A stretch of DNA of 64,000 nt from contig NZ_JODC01000007.1 of the NCBI RefSeq assembly GCF_000720765.1, forward strand, positions 124,001-188,000, given 5' to 3'. The position numbers and the translations under genes are program-made. The notes below the pieces were generated by a model. It saw only the letters and a program-made list of their open reading frames with translations, made no database searches and was not told the DNA's origin. Of the stretch, positions 16,827 through 28,771 are shown in pieces. The DNA comes from Streptomyces sp. NRRL S-646. GTDB taxonomy: Bacteria > Actinomycetota > Actinomycetes > Streptomycetales > Streptomycetaceae. Position 1 is the stretch's first letter. The number at the start of each line of letters is the position of its first letter.

Positions 16827-18047
16827 CTACGGCACCACCTGCCCCTTCCCCAGCGCGATCACTCCGCCCTTGGAGACGGTGTACAGCTCCGCGTCCCGCT
16901 CCGGGTTGACGCCGATCGTCGCGCCCGGCGGCACCTCGACGTTCTTGTCCAGCACCGCCCCGCGCACGACCGCGCCCCGCCCGATGTGGACGTTGTCGTG
17001 CAGCACCGAGCCCTGGACCACCGCCCCCGGGTCGACCCTGACTCCGGGCGACAGGATCGAGCGGGTGACCTGGCCCCGGATGAGACAGCCGGCGCTGATG
17101 ATGGACTCGCTGGCCATGCCGCCCGCATTGAAACGGGCCGGGGAGAGCTGGTAGGAGTGCGTGTAGATGGGCCACTGGCGGTTGTACAGGTTGAAGGCGG
17201 GGCGCTCGGCGATCAGGTCCATGTGGGCGTCGTAGTACGCGTCCAGGGTGCCGACGTCGCGCCAGTAGCCGCGGTCGCGGTTGGTCTCGCCGGGCACGTG
17301 GTTGGCGCTGAAGTCGTACAGCTGGGCCTCGCCGCGGTCGGTGAGCTGGGGCAGGATCGAGCCGCCCATGTCGTGCACGGAGTTCTCGTCGTCGGCGTCC
17401 CGCTGCAGCGCCTCGATCAGGGCCTTGGTGGTGAAGATGTAGTTGCCCATGGAGGCGAAGATCGTCTCCGGGTCGTCCGCCAGGCCGGGCGGGTCGACGG
17501 GCTTCTCCAGGAAGCGCTCGACCGTCAGGCCGTCCGAGCCCGGGGTGATCACACCGAACTGCGAGGACTCGGCACGCGGGACCCGGATGCCCGCGACCGT
17601 GACGCCCGCGCCGCTCTCGATGTGCTGGGCGAGCATCTGCCGCGGGTCCATGCGGTAGACGTGGTCGGCGCCGAAGACCACCACGTACTCGGGGCTTTCG
17701 TCATGCACGAGGTTCAGCGACTGCAGCAGCGCGTCGGCGCTGCCCAGGTACCAGCGCGGGCCGAGCCGCTGCTGGGCGGGGACCGGGGTGACGTAGTTGC
17801 CGAGCAGGCTCGACATCCGCCAGGTGGTGGTGATGTGCCGGTCCAGCGAGTGCGACTTGTACTGCGTCAGCACGCAGATGCGCAGGATGTCGCCGTTGAC
17901 GAGATTGGACAGGACGAAGTCGACGAGGCGGTATGTACCGCCGAAGGTGACCGCTGGTTTCGCGCGGTCCGCAGTCAGGGGCATGAGGCGTTTGCCTTCT
18001 CCGCCCGCCAGTACGATCCCGAGCACCGAAGGTCCGCCACGACGCAT
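16827..18047 (-). CDS. glgC: Glucose-1-phosphate adenylyltransferase
   Basis: GlgC makes ADP-glucose from ATP and glucose-1-phosphate, the committed step of bacterial glycogen or maltose-1-phosphate synthesis. This 406-residue protein shows the nucleotide-binding [13 protein letters not shown] (~11-23), [17 protein letters not shown], and the C-terminal left-handed helix repeats ([21 protein letters not shown]). The ATG at 18047 has GAGGGGA upstream; a start 15 nt earlier is possible. It lies 81 nt downstream of the glycogen synthase gene on the same strand. In several other actinobacteria the two genes diverge. Confidence 0.95.
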   Translation of the reverse strand: MRRGGPSVLGIVLAGGEGKRLMPLTADRAKPAVTFGGTYRLVDFVLSNLVNGDILRICVLTQYKSHSLDRHITTTWRMSSLLGNYVTPVPAQQRLGPRWYLGSADALLQSLNLVHDESPEYVVVFGADHVYRMDPRQMLAQHIESGAGVTVAGIRVPRAESSQFGVITPGSDGLTVERFLEKPVDPPGLADDPETIFASMGNYIFTTKALIEALQRDADDENSVHDMGGSILPQLTDRGEAQLYDFSANHVPGETNRDRGYWRDVGTLDAYYDAHMDLIAERPAFNLYNRQWPIYTHSYQLSPARFNAGGMASESIISAGCLIRGQVTRSILSPGVRVDPGAVVQGSVLHDNVHIGRGAVVRGAVLDKNVEVPPGATIGVNPERDAELYTVSKGGVIALGKGQVVP

Positions 18048-18128
18048 GGCCGCTCCCCTCACCGTGGTTGATCCATCCCTGCCCCTGCCCAGGGCGGAGT
18101 AAGCCTGTTCGAGGAAGTCCCCTTCGTT

Positions 18129-19316
18129 CTAGTCCTGCTTGAGGATCTCCTCGTAAAGCCGGACCGTACGGCGGGCGACGGCATCCCAGCCGAACTCCCC
18201 CACCGCTCGCTCGCGCCCCGCCTCGCCCATCCGCCGGGCCGCCTCCGGGTCGCCGGTCACCTGGTCCAGCGCCCGCGCGAGGCCCGCCTCGAAGTCGTCG
18301 TCCACATCGACGAGCAGGCCGGTCTTGCCGTCGTCCACCACCTCGGGGATGCCGCCGACCCGGGAGGCCACGACCGGTGTCCCGCAGGCCATCGCCTCGA
18401 GGTTGACGATACCGAGGGGTTCGTACACCGACGGGCAGACGAACGCGGCAGCGTGGGTGAGGAGTTGGATCACCTCGGGGCGCGGCAGCATCTGCGGGAC
18501 CCAGTGCACATGCTCGCGGACGCGGCTGAGCTCCTGGTAGAGGTCGCGGAACTCCCGGTCGATCTCCGGGGTGTCGGGCGCCCCGGCGCACAGCACGACC
18601 TGCACGCCCGGGTCGATGTCCCGCACCGCACGCAGCAGATGGGGCACGCCCTTCTGGCGGGTGATGCGGCCGACGAACAGGATGTAGGGACGGCCGGTGT
18701 CCAGGCCGATGCGGTCGAGGACATCGGTGCCGTGGTCGGGCCGGTAGAGCGCGGTGTCGATGCCGTTGTGCACGACCTGCACCTTGGCCGCATCGAGCGT
18801 CGGGTAGCAGGTGAGGATGTCCTCGCGCATGGCCCCCGACACGGCGATCACGGCGTCGGCGCTCTCGATCGCGGTGCGCTCGGCCCAGCTCGAGAGGGCG
18901 TATCCGCCGCCGAGTTGCTCGGCCTTCCAGGGGCGCAGCGGCTCCAGCGAGTGCGCGGTCATCACATGCGGTATGCCATACAGCAGCTTGCCGAAGTGGC
19001 CGGCGAGGTTGGCGTACCAGGTGTGGGAATGCACCAGTTCGCGGCCTTCGAGGCCGGCGGCCATCGCGAGGTCCACGGAGAAGGTACGCAGCGCGTCGTT
19101 GGCAGTGTCCAGGGCGGCCCAGGAGCGGTGGCGCACCACGCCCACTCCGCGGCCCTCGCCCCAGCAGTGCACCTCCAGGTCGACCAGGGAGTTCAACTCC
19201 CGGGCGAGGAACTCGACATGGACACCCGCGCCGCCGTACACGTCCGGGGGGTATTCCCGGGTCAGCAGTCCGACTCGCACCCGCAACCCCCATGTCTTGG
19301 CGACCGGTTCCTTCAT
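18129..19316 (-). CDS. glgA: Glycogen synthase / ADP-glucose glucosyltransferase (GT4)
   Basis: This actinobacterial GT4 enzyme (395 residues) uses ADP-glucose. The group includes GlgM, which forms maltose-1-phosphate, so glgM is an equally fair name. VGLLTREYPPDVYGGAGVHV opens the N-terminal Rossmann domain, FVGRITRQKGVPHLL opens the C-terminal one, and YEPLGIVNLEAMACGTPVV carries the ExxxxxxxE sugar-nucleotide motif. The ATG at 19316 lies 2 nt after the stop of the upstream FhuF-like gene, suggesting translational coupling. A GTG at 19280 with a G-rich site would give the more usual N-terminus. Confidence 0.92.
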   Translation of the reverse strand: MKEPVAKTWGLRVRVGLLTREYPPDVYGGAGVHVEFLARELNSLVDLEVHCWGEGRGVGVVRHRSWAALDTANDALRTFSVDLAMAAGLEGRELVHSHTWYANLAGHFGKLLYGIPHVMTAHSLEPLRPWKAEQLGGGYALSSWAERTAIESADAVIAVSGAMREDILTCYPTLDAAKVQVVHNGIDTALYRPDHGTDVLDRIGLDTGRPYILFVGRITRQKGVPHLLRAVRDIDPGVQVVLCAGAPDTPEIDREFRDLYQELSRVREHVHWVPQMLPRPEVIQLLTHAAAFVCPSVYEPLGIVNLEAMACGTPVVASRVGGIPEVVDDGKTGLLVDVDDDFEAGLARALDQVTGDPEAARRMGEAGRERAVGEFGWDAVARRTVRLYEEILKQD

Positions 19317-19318
19317 GG

Positions 19319-20107
19319 TCACCCAGATGCGCCGCGCGCGGAAGGGCGCGGGGCTCGTGTGAAGCAACAGTCACCGCATACACCCCCGCCGGGCACCCGG
19401 TAGTAGAGGCAGCAGCTGCGGCGCCGGAAGGCGGTGCCGGTGAGGGTGCCGGTGTCCGACAGGAGGGGGTGCGCGAGGAGTTCCGCGGCGAGGGCGCGGG
19501 TGCGGGCGGCGGCCTCGGTACGGCCGTGCAGACGCGCCCAGTCGTCCAGTTGCCGGGCGGCTCCGGCCAGCGCGGAGGCCGCGTTGCCCCACAGCAGACC
19601 GGGGGCGATCCGGTGGTGCGCCCGCAGCGCCGTCACCAGTGGGGCGAGGTGGCCGTGCAGGACGACGTCCACCAGGGTCGCGAAGTCCGCGGGCAGCGGG
19701 CGGACCTCCGTCAGCCACAGGTCGTCGGGGGCGGAGGCGTCGGGGTCCCAGTGCAGCAGCCCGGCATCCAGGTCGGGCACGCGGCCGTACAGTGCGGCAC
19801 AGCCGAGCGCCACCGACCACAGCCGTGCCGCCAGCCCCTGCTGGGCCACGGAGGCCGCGATCCGCAACTCGGGGGCGCGGAGAACATGCGCCACCTTTTC
19901 GACCCGGAAAGTAATAGCATTTCCGTATACATCGGAAGACCGGTTCTCGTACGCGTGGGCGAGCGTCGGCAGTGGCGTGCGTGACGCTCCGCCCGTCCGC
20001 AGTACGAAAAAGCCGCCGAGGGGTCCGAGGGCGGCGAGATCCTGATCGAGGTCCACGAAGAGCAGTAGTACCAAGGTCCCTAGGGGTTCCCACCGAGGGG
20101 TGTCCAC
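19319..20107 (-). CDS. FhuF-like (2Fe-2S) ferric-siderophore reductase family protein
   Basis: This is a protein of up to 262 residues with the C-terminal cysteine cluster of FhuF-type iron reductases, RRRSCCLYYRVPGGGVCGDC (~residues 228-247). FhuF proteins bind a 2Fe-2S centre and reduce ferric siderophores in the cytoplasm. The body is Ala/Leu-rich and helical. The start is unclear: a GTG at 20107 or a GTG at 20056 (VDLDQDLAALG) are both possible and neither has a strong ribosome site. Its TGA lies 2 nt from the glgA ATG, an odd pairing of iron and glycogen genes. Confidence 0.72.
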   Translation of the reverse strand: MDTPRWEPLGTLVLLLFVDLDQDLAALGPLGGFFVLRTGGASRTPLPTLAHAYENRSSDVYGNAITFRVEKVAHVLRAPELRIAASVAQQGLAARLWSVALGCAALYGRVPDLDAGLLHWDPDASAPDDLWLTEVRPLPADFATLVDVVLHGHLAPLVTALRAHHRIAPGLLWGNAASALAGAARQLDDWARLHGRTEAAARTRALAAELLAHPLLSDTGTLTGTAFRRRSCCLYYRVPGGGVCGDCCFTRAPRPSARGASG

Positions 20108-20284
20108 CCCGTGTCGCCCACCCTGGGGAGGACGGCGCCCGATTCATACTCCATCGGCAGTAGGACCCATTGCCTGCTCTGGGACGACGACGGGAACAGA
20201 TCGACAAGGCATCGTGTTCGCTATGAAGGCCGACCGTTCGTCGCGCAGGGCTCAGCGCCCCCGCCACACGCAGAGGAGCAACTC

Positions 20285-22625
<2,341 letters not shown>

Positions 22626-22816
22626 TCAAACAACCAGTGATGCACGCCAGTTGCAGAACGGCTGAGGCAGCTGGGGCCCGTCGTGCGTATCTGCCTGCGG
22701 AAAGTCGGCCACCCCGGACATGCGCTCGGCGTACCGGCAAGTCAGGATGGTCGGTGGGGCGATACTGGCGTGCACGACCGGCACCACCGATACCGGATCC
22801 TTTAGGAGCCAACCGA

Positions 22817-24256
22817 ATGAGCAACTCAGCCCAGATCGGCGTCACGGGACTCGCGGTCATGGGCCGCAATCTCGCCCGCAACTTCGCGCGCAACGGCTAC
22901 ACGGTCGCCTTGCACAACCGCACAGTGGCGCGTACGAACGCCCTGGTCGAGGAGTTCGGGCACGAGGGCGACTTCATCGCGGCGGAGACCGCCAAGGAGT
23001 TCGTGGCGGCGCTGGAGCGGCCGCGGCGCCTGGTCATCATGGTCAAGGCGGGCGACCCGACCGACGCGGTGATCCAGGAGTTCGCCCCGCTCCTGGAGCC
23101 CGGCGACATGATCATCGATGGCGGCAACGCGCACTTCGCGGACACCCGCCGCCGGGAGCGCGAACTGCGCGAACAGGGCATCCACTTCGTCGGCATGGGC
23201 GTCTCCGGCGGCGAGGAGGGCGCGCTGAACGGGCCGAGCATCATGCCGGGCGGCCCGAAGGAGTCGTACGACTCGCTCGGCCCGATGCTGGAGAAGATCT
23301 CCGCGAAGGCGAAGGACGGCGCGCCCTGCGTGACGCACGTGGGTCCCGACGGCGCCGGGCACTTCGTGAAGATGGTCCACAACGGCATCGAGTACGCCGA
23401 CATGCAGCTGATCGGCGAGGCGTACCAGCTGCTGCGCGATGTGGCCGGATACTCCCCCGCGCAGATCGCGGAGATCTTCCGCACCTGGAACACGGGCCGC
23501 CTGGACTCCTACCTGATCGAGATCACCGCCGAGGTGCTGTCCCACGTGGACGCGGCGACCGGCAAGCCGTTCGTGGACGTGGTGGTGGACCAGGCGGAGC
23601 AGAAGGGCACCGGCCGCTGGACCGTCCAGATCGCCCTCGACCTGGGTGTTCCGGTGTCGGGCATCGCGGAGGCGGTCTTCGCCCGCTCGCTGTCGGGTCA
23701 CGCGGCGCTGCGCGAGGCCTCGCGCGGGCTGGCAGGACCGAAGGCATCCCCGCTGTCCGAGTCCGAGGCGGCGGCCTTCGCCGACCGCGTGGAGCAGGCC
23801 CTGTACGCCTCGAAGATCGTGTCGTACACCCAGGGCTTCCACGAGATCGCGGCGGCCCGCGAGGAGTACGACTGGGACATCGACCTGGGCGCGGTCTCCG
23901 CGATCTGGCGCGGCGGCTGCATCATCCGCGCGGCCTTCCTGGACCGCATCCGCTCCGCGTACGACACCCGGGCCGACCTGCCGAGCCTGCTGTCCGACGA
24001 GACGTTCGCCCGGGAGATCGCGGACGCCCAGGACGACTGGCGCGAGGTCATCATCGCCGCCACCCGCCAGGGCGTCCCGACCCCGGGCTTCGCCGCGGCG
24101 CTCGCCTACTACGACGCCCTGCGCGCGGAGCGGCTGCCGGCCGCGCTCACCCAGGGCCAGCGTGACTTCTTCGGCGCGCACACCTACCGGCGCACGGACC
24201 GGGACGGCTCGTTCCACACGCTGTGGGGCGGGGACCGGTCGGAGGTCTCCGCCTAG
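22817..24256 (+). CDS. gnd: 6-phosphogluconate dehydrogenase, decarboxylating
   Basis: This 479-residue enzyme oxidises and decarboxylates 6-phosphogluconate to ribulose-5-phosphate in the pentose phosphate pathway. GVTGLAVMGRNLARN (~8-22) is the cofactor loop, with NRT suggesting NADP. IIDGGNAHFADTRRRE, GVSGGEEGALNGPSIMPGG and HFVKMVHNGIEYADMQL are the family signature and substrate sites. The ATG at 22817 has AGGAG 8 nt upstream; the frame is open for 220 nt before it but without a comparable site. It overlaps the convergent membrane-protein gene by 4 nt at the stop codons. Confidence 0.96.
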   Translation: MSNSAQIGVTGLAVMGRNLARNFARNGYTVALHNRTVARTNALVEEFGHEGDFIAAETAKEFVAALERPRRLVIMVKAGDPTDAVIQEFAPLLEPGDMIIDGGNAHFADTRRRERELREQGIHFVGMGVSGGEEGALNGPSIMPGGPKESYDSLGPMLEKISAKAKDGAPCVTHVGPDGAGHFVKMVHNGIEYADMQLIGEAYQLLRDVAGYSPAQIAEIFRTWNTGRLDSYLIEITAEVLSHVDAATGKPFVDVVVDQAEQKGTGRWTVQIALDLGVPVSGIAEAVFARSLSGHAALREASRGLAGPKASPLSESEAAAFADRVEQALYASKIVSYTQGFHEIAAAREEYDWDIDLGAVSAIWRGGCIIRAAFLDRIRSAYDTRADLPSLLSDETFAREIADAQDDWREVIIAATRQGVPTPGFAAALAYYDALRAERLPAALTQGQRDFFGAHTYRRTDRDGSFHTLWGGDRSEVSA

Positions 24257-27168
24257 GACGCGACCTCGGCCGGGGACGTCGGTCGTCCGGCGTCCCCGGA
24301 CCGTGGTCCCTGGACGGGGCAGAGGCCGCAGCAGACCGCGGACCACGACGCGGCGGGCCGCCGGGACGCTTTGCCGGGCTCCAGCAGATGTCGTACCAGT
24401 TCGGCGCGCAGGCCGAGCAGGCGCTTGTCGGTGGTGTAACCGCGGTGGCCGTCGATGGGCGGGAAGACCGGCGCCTCCTTGGTGCGCTCGCACACCATGT
24501 CGTGCGGGCCGCCGCAACCCTCGCCGTTGTCCGACCAGCGCTCGTCCACGCAGTCCAGGCCGACGGGGCCGCCCAGCGGGTCGGTGTCCCGCCAGACGTT
24601 GATCCACCCCGCGAGCGTTCCCGTGCCGCCGCAGGGCGCCAGGCAGGCGATCGAGTCGGTGCAGACGAACCCCGGGTAGAGCCGGGTGAAGTACGTCCGC
24701 GCCGGACAGCCCGTGGTGAGCAGAGCGATGCGCTCACGCAAGGGGTCCTTGAGCTGCCACACCGCGGCCATGGCCAGGACGGCCCCCATCGAGTTGGCCC
24801 GGATCAGGACGCGCCTGTCCTTTCCCTCCTCCTCCAGCAGCGCCTTCAGACGCCATACGAGCTCCGGTACGGCCCGCACCGTCCACGGCGGCGGGGCGAA
24901 GGGGTGGACGGCCCGGGGCCAGAACGCACCGAAGGCCCAGGCGAGACCGGCGTTCTGGCGCATCTCCTGCCGCATCGCCATGGTGCGCAGAGCGAGCACC
25001 ATCAGTGCGGCGAGACCGGCGAGCATGGGGCCGCTCACGGTGCCGAGCACGTCGTACACCAGATTCCTGGCGCCCTCCTGGGACTTCTGGATGCCCCAGT
25101 GAAGGTAGTAGGCAGCCACCAGGATCAGGATGAGCGGTGCTGCGAAGGCCATCAGCCAGTCCAGTTCGCGCAGCAGATAGGTGTGGCGGCGGTGGGCCGC
25201 CCGGACCTCCCGCATGTGCCGCCAGTCGTCCTTCGACATCCGGGACGCCGGACGGGGGCCGCGGATCAGCCGGAACAGCGCCTGCGTCGCACGGGGCAGG
25301 GACAGGGCGGCCGACAGCAGCGTCCGGGCGACGCGGACCGGGTGCAATCGGCGCATGAACTCGCGGAGGGTCCCGGAGCGGCGGCGCTGGTCCGGCGGCA
25401 CCGGGGCACCGGGCCGGCGCGGCGGCAGGAAGCGGACCAGGGCGGTGACGGCCGTCCAGAAGGCCCCGGCGGCGATCAGGAGGGGGACCAGCATCATGCC
25501 CATCAGGTGTGCAGGGTCTGGGATCTCGGGCCCTTTCCCCTTCTTCACCCCGAGCCAGGAACTGGTCCACTGGGCGACCGCGTCCGTGTACAGCCAGCCC
25601 ACGAAACAGGCGAGCACCGCGGTGGCCGCACCAGCGAGCCCGTACAGGGCCATGCGGCGCCGGCTCTTCTCCCCGGAGGAGGTGTGGTGATGCCCTGCCG
25701 TCGGGGCTTGCCCGCCGGCTGGGGAGTTCTGCGCGTTCTCCGCGTTCTTGATCCGGCCGGTGCGGCTGCCTGCCCGTCCGGGCAGGAACACGGCGCCGAT
25801 CACGAGCAGGAGGATCCCTGAGCCCTGGGCGACGAGCAGAGCTGTCGACTGCACCAGGATGCCCGGCAGTTGGCCGCCCAGGTGCCATTGGCGTCCGGGC
25901 CAGAGGCAGTACGCCACGGCGGCGGCGGTGACCGCACCGCAGCTGATCCCGGCGAGGAGCAGGTGGCGCGTCGGCCAGAGCGGAAGGAACTCCACGAGCT
26001 CCACCTCTCGTTTGAGGCGAAGTGTCTCGTCGTCCTGCCCTCCGTGCACGAGCGACGTCCGCCGACGCAGCCACGCCGCCGGCCGAGCGCGCCGGGTGAC
26101 CACCGGTCGTTGGACCGGGAACCGCTTGCCGTAGAGGAACGGCACATGTTGTGCCGATCGTCGACGCAGGCTCCCCTCGGGGAGGGTGACGCCGAAGTGG
26201 TTGTGGAGCCAGGGCACGGAAAGGACCACGACCAGGGCCATGACGAGGATGACTCCGAAGAGCGCGAGACCGACCGCCTTGCGGCCGCTGCCCTGCGGGT
26301 CCTCGTGCATCGGTGTCCATGTGAGCAGGGCGGCGGTGGTGAGCACTCCCGCCCACACGTGCTGCGCGGCGATCCCGGGAGAGCGCCGGTTGTGCTCCCA
26401 GAAACCCTCCAGTTCCAGCGGGTGGCCGTCCTCGCCCTGCGTCGCGCGTTTGCGCCTTGCTTCCTCGGCCTTCTGTGCCGTGACGGTCTCCTTCACCGGC
26501 AGGTACTCCTGCCGGGAATCCCGCGCGAAGAACAACAGGACGAAGACCACGGCGGCGGGCACCATCGCCGCCAGCACCAACGCGACCGCCGGTCCGGGCA
26601 GTTGGCCGAGGGCCTTGACCGCCTCATTGCCCGAGGCGCACACCGTACTGGGCCGGCCGGGGCCGCGCGGCGAGCACTGCCAGGCGAACTGGTCCATGGC
26701 GACCTGGCCGAAGGTGCCCACCACCAGCACGGTGAGCGACAGTGCCAGCAGCCGGGCACCGAACTCGTAGACGGCGCCGGCCACTTTGGTGTGCAGCTTG
26801 TCCGTGCCGCACGGCCAGCGCGGCTGCATCCACGCCACCAGGTTGATCAGCAGGAAGGGCAGCAGGAACAGCCACAGCGCACGCCATGCGCCCCCGATCG
26901 TCAGACGTGTCCAGTCGTACAGCTCGCGCTTGAGCTGCACGACCTGACGGCCTTGATCGTCTGTGACCAGGCCGTCGTCCGGTTCCACGCCGCGGTACAG
27001 GCCCGCCTTGTTGTCACCGCTGATCCGGTCGACGCCGGTGGGCCGCAACAAGGCGTCCCGGTCGATCGTCCCCAGGCCCGGCACCAGGATCTCCACGACC
27101 TCCACGGCCGACTGTTCCTGTCCGGGCCTCTCCCCCTGCGCGTTCTCAAGCTTCGCGACATCGATCAT
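24253..27168 (-). CDS. Very large multi-pass membrane protein with hydrolase-like motif
   Basis: This is a 971-residue protein from the ATG at 27168 (GGGGG 7 nt upstream). Multiple membrane segments are spread through it, for example ALWLFLLPFLLINLVAW, LALFGVILVMALVVVLSVPW and PLILILVAAYYL. The N-terminus starts VEVVEILVPGLG, like the first strand of an alpha/beta hydrolase, and near residue 840 RANSMGAVLAMAAVW resembles a GxSxG nucleophile elbow (N-S-M-G). The C-terminal third is soluble and Cys-rich. No family is recognised with certainty. A membrane-embedded lipase/esterase-like protein is a reasonable guess only. Confidence 0.65.
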   Translation of the reverse strand: MIDVAKLENAQGERPGQEQSAVEVVEILVPGLGTIDRDALLRPTGVDRISGDNKAGLYRGVEPDDGLVTDDQGRQVVQLKRELYDWTRLTIGGAWRALWLFLLPFLLINLVAWMQPRWPCGTDKLHTKVAGAVYEFGARLLALSLTVLVVGTFGQVAMDQFAWQCSPRGPGRPSTVCASGNEAVKALGQLPGPAVALVLAAMVPAAVVFVLLFFARDSRQEYLPVKETVTAQKAEEARRKRATQGEDGHPLELEGFWEHNRRSPGIAAQHVWAGVLTTAALLTWTPMHEDPQGSGRKAVGLALFGVILVMALVVVLSVPWLHNHFGVTLPEGSLRRRSAQHVPFLYGKRFPVQRPVVTRRARPAAWLRRRTSLVHGGQDDETLRLKREVELVEFLPLWPTRHLLLAGISCGAVTAAAVAYCLWPGRQWHLGGQLPGILVQSTALLVAQGSGILLLVIGAVFLPGRAGSRTGRIKNAENAQNSPAGGQAPTAGHHHTSSGEKSRRRMALYGLAGAATAVLACFVGWLYTDAVAQWTSSWLGVKKGKGPEIPDPAHLMGMMLVPLLIAAGAFWTAVTALVRFLPPRRPGAPVPPDQRRRSGTLREFMRRLHPVRVARTLLSAALSLPRATQALFRLIRGPRPASRMSKDDWRHMREVRAAHRRHTYLLRELDWLMAFAAPLILILVAAYYLHWGIQKSQEGARNLVYDVLGTVSGPMLAGLAALMVLALRTMAMRQEMRQNAGLAWAFGAFWPRAVHPFAPPPWTVRAVPELVWRLKALLEEEGKDRRVLIRANSMGAVLAMAAVWQLKDPLRERIALLTTGCPARTYFTRLYPGFVCTDSIACLAPCGGTGTLAGWINVWRDTDPLGGPVGLDCVDERWSDNGEGCGGPHDMVCERTKEAPVFPPIDGHRGYTTDKRLLGLRAELVRHLLEPGKASRRPAASWSAVCCGLCPVQGPRSGDAGRPTSPAEVAS

Positions 27169-27290
27169 CGCGGGACCCCCGTCCCCCGTTCGTCCCCCAT
27201 GAGGCCTTCCTGGCAACAGGTTGGCAGGGGAACGACTCGTCACGCAACGGAGTTACGGTACGAGAAATTCTCACCCTCCGTGAGATCCGC

Positions 27291-27575
27291 TCACCTCAGA
27301 GGGGGCCCCGGCTCCGGGTTCGGCACCGGTTCCGGCCCTGGCGGGATCGGTGACGGGGACGGCTCAGGTGTCGGGTTCGGGGGTGAGGGCGGTGTGGGTT
27401 CCGGGCCCGGAGGTGCGGGCGGGGTCGGTTCCGGTCCGGGTGGTGCCGGTGGTGTGGGCTCCGGGCCGGGCGGCGGCTGGGGGTCGGGGACCGGCGACGG
27501 GTACGGGTCAGGGGGCTGGGGGCCCGGGCCAGGTGTGGGACCCGGTGGCACGGGGTCGGGGTGCGGATCGGTCAT
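27291..27575 (-). CDS. Small proline-rich low-complexity protein
   Basis: This protein has 94 residues, more than half of them Pro, Glu or Gly, beginning MTDPHPDPVPPGPTPG. The unit PGPEPTPPAP recurs three times with small changes. The ATG at 27575 follows GGAGGACACC, a strong ribosome site, which is the main reason to believe it is expressed. There is no signal peptide or membrane segment. It lies between the large membrane protein gene and the racemase-like gene on the same strand. Such sequences may be linkers or wall-spanning proteins; function unknown. Confidence 0.5.
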   Translation of the reverse strand: MTDPHPDPVPPGPTPGPGPQPPDPYPSPVPDPQPPPGPEPTPPAPPGPEPTPPAPPGPEPTPPSPPNPTPEPSPSPIPPGPEPVPNPEPGPPLR

Positions 27576-27684
27576 GGTGTCCTCCGGCCAGTCGGTCGAC
27601 GTCGGCTCTGGACTACTGCCCCGCGTACCCGGCGGCCGCCTTCGCACTCACCCGCCCGCAGGACGGCACGCCGCCCAGGTGGGC

Positions 27685-28317
27685 CTACCCGGCACGCACC
27701 GCCTGCGCGGCCGCCGCGAGACCCGGGCGCGGGCTGGACAGCACCGGGACCGCCGTGCTCGTCAGCTGCTGGGCCGGGGCCATGGAGCCCTGAGCGAGGA
27801 CGATCGCATCGGCGCCGGTGACCGCATCGGCCTCAGCCGCCACGAGCCGGGCGCAACCCTCGCCGTCACCTGCCGCGAAGCGGTCCCAGGCACCCTCGAC
27901 GAGCCGGGTCCGCACCTCGACGGGACGTCCGGCGCGACGCGCCTCCTCCTCGATCAGGGCCACGGTCGGCCCGAAGGTGCTCTCCACGCTGGCGAGCACG
28001 ACGACCCGCGAACCGGCGGCCACCGCCGCGGCCGCCATCGGACGGTCGCTGCGCAGCACCGGCACGCCGGGGGTGGCCGCCTCCGCGATGCCGCCGATGG
28101 TCGAGCAGGTGCACAGGACGGCCCGCGCGCCCTCCCCGACCGCCTTGTCCAGCGCGGCCCGCACCTCGTCCGCCACCGCCTCGGGCCCCTCGCGGCGGGC
28201 CCGCGCCAGCAGCTCCTCGTCGACGAAGTGCCGCAGTTCCAGGCCTTCGTGATCCTCGTCGCGCAGGGCCTCGAAGACGGGGATGTGCGCGGGCGAGGTG
28301 TGCAGGAGGGCGAGCAT
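27685..28317 (-). CDS. Aspartate/glutamate racemase superfamily protein
   Basis: This 210-residue protein has the racemase/arylmalonate-decarboxylase fold. The N-terminal catalytic Cys region reads VLCTCSTIGGIAEAA (~67-81), and VLRSDRPMAAAA and VLAQGSMAPAQQ are conserved loops. The second catalytic Cys seen in true racemases is not obvious (that loop has AQGSMA), so the protein may be decarboxylase-like or act on a different substrate. The start at 28317 (MLALLHTSPAHIPVF) fits the family. It is third in a row after panD and a small acetyltransferase gene. Confidence 0.78.
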   Translation of the reverse strand: MLALLHTSPAHIPVFEALRDEDHEGLELRHFVDEELLARARREGPEAVADEVRAALDKAVGEGARAVLCTCSTIGGIAEAATPGVPVLRSDRPMAAAAVAAGSRVVVLASVESTFGPTVALIEEEARRAGRPVEVRTRLVEGAWDRFAAGDGEGCARLVAAEADAVTGADAIVLAQGSMAPAQQLTSTAVPVLSSPRPGLAAAAQAVRAG

Positions 28318-28361
28318 GCGGGCCGCAGGCCTTTCTACGTCAGGGGAGGGAGACGGGTGAC

Positions 28362-28715
28362 TCAGAAGCGACCGGGGTGCGCCACCAGCCACTCCTTCGC
28401 CGCCCGCAGCAGCTCCGGGTCGGCGGCCGGGGCCTCATCGGGGTGCCGTTCGGCCCACTTGGTGACGTACGGGCACAGCGGCGCCACGACGACGCCCTCG
28501 CGCCCGGCGATGGCGTACAGCTCACGCGCCAGCGAACCCGCGATGCCCTTCCCCTCGTGCGCCGGTTCCACGATCGTGTGGACGGGGACCAGGGCTCGCC
28601 CGGGAGATTCGAGGACGAAGTACTCGATGTGACCGACGACTTCGCCGTCCGTACCGTCGCCGATGGCCTCCAGGCGGCCCGCCGCCCGGTCGTCGCGGAT
28701 CTCGATGTCGCTCAT
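28362..28715 (-). CDS. Small GNAT-like N-acetyltransferase (YidJ-type)
   Basis: This 117-residue protein resembles the short GCN5-related acetyltransferases. HIEYFVLESPGRALVPVHTI (~29-48) and HEGKGIAGSLARELY, an acetyl-CoA motif with GxGxxGSL-like spacing, are clear, followed by PLCPYVTKWAERHPD. The ATG at 28715 follows AGGAG with 7 nt spacing. It sits between panD and the racemase-like gene with short gaps, so it is probably co-transcribed. Acceptor unknown. Confidence 0.82.
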   Translation of the reverse strand: MSDIEIRDDRAAGRLEAIGDGTDGEVVGHIEYFVLESPGRALVPVHTIVEPAHEGKGIAGSLARELYAIAGREGVVVAPLCPYVTKWAERHPDEAPAADPELLRAAKEWLVAHPGRF

Positions 28716-28771
28716 GGGCACGCTCCTGGTCCGAAGGTCGGGGAGGTCAGGGAGGTCGGGGAGGACGGTGA

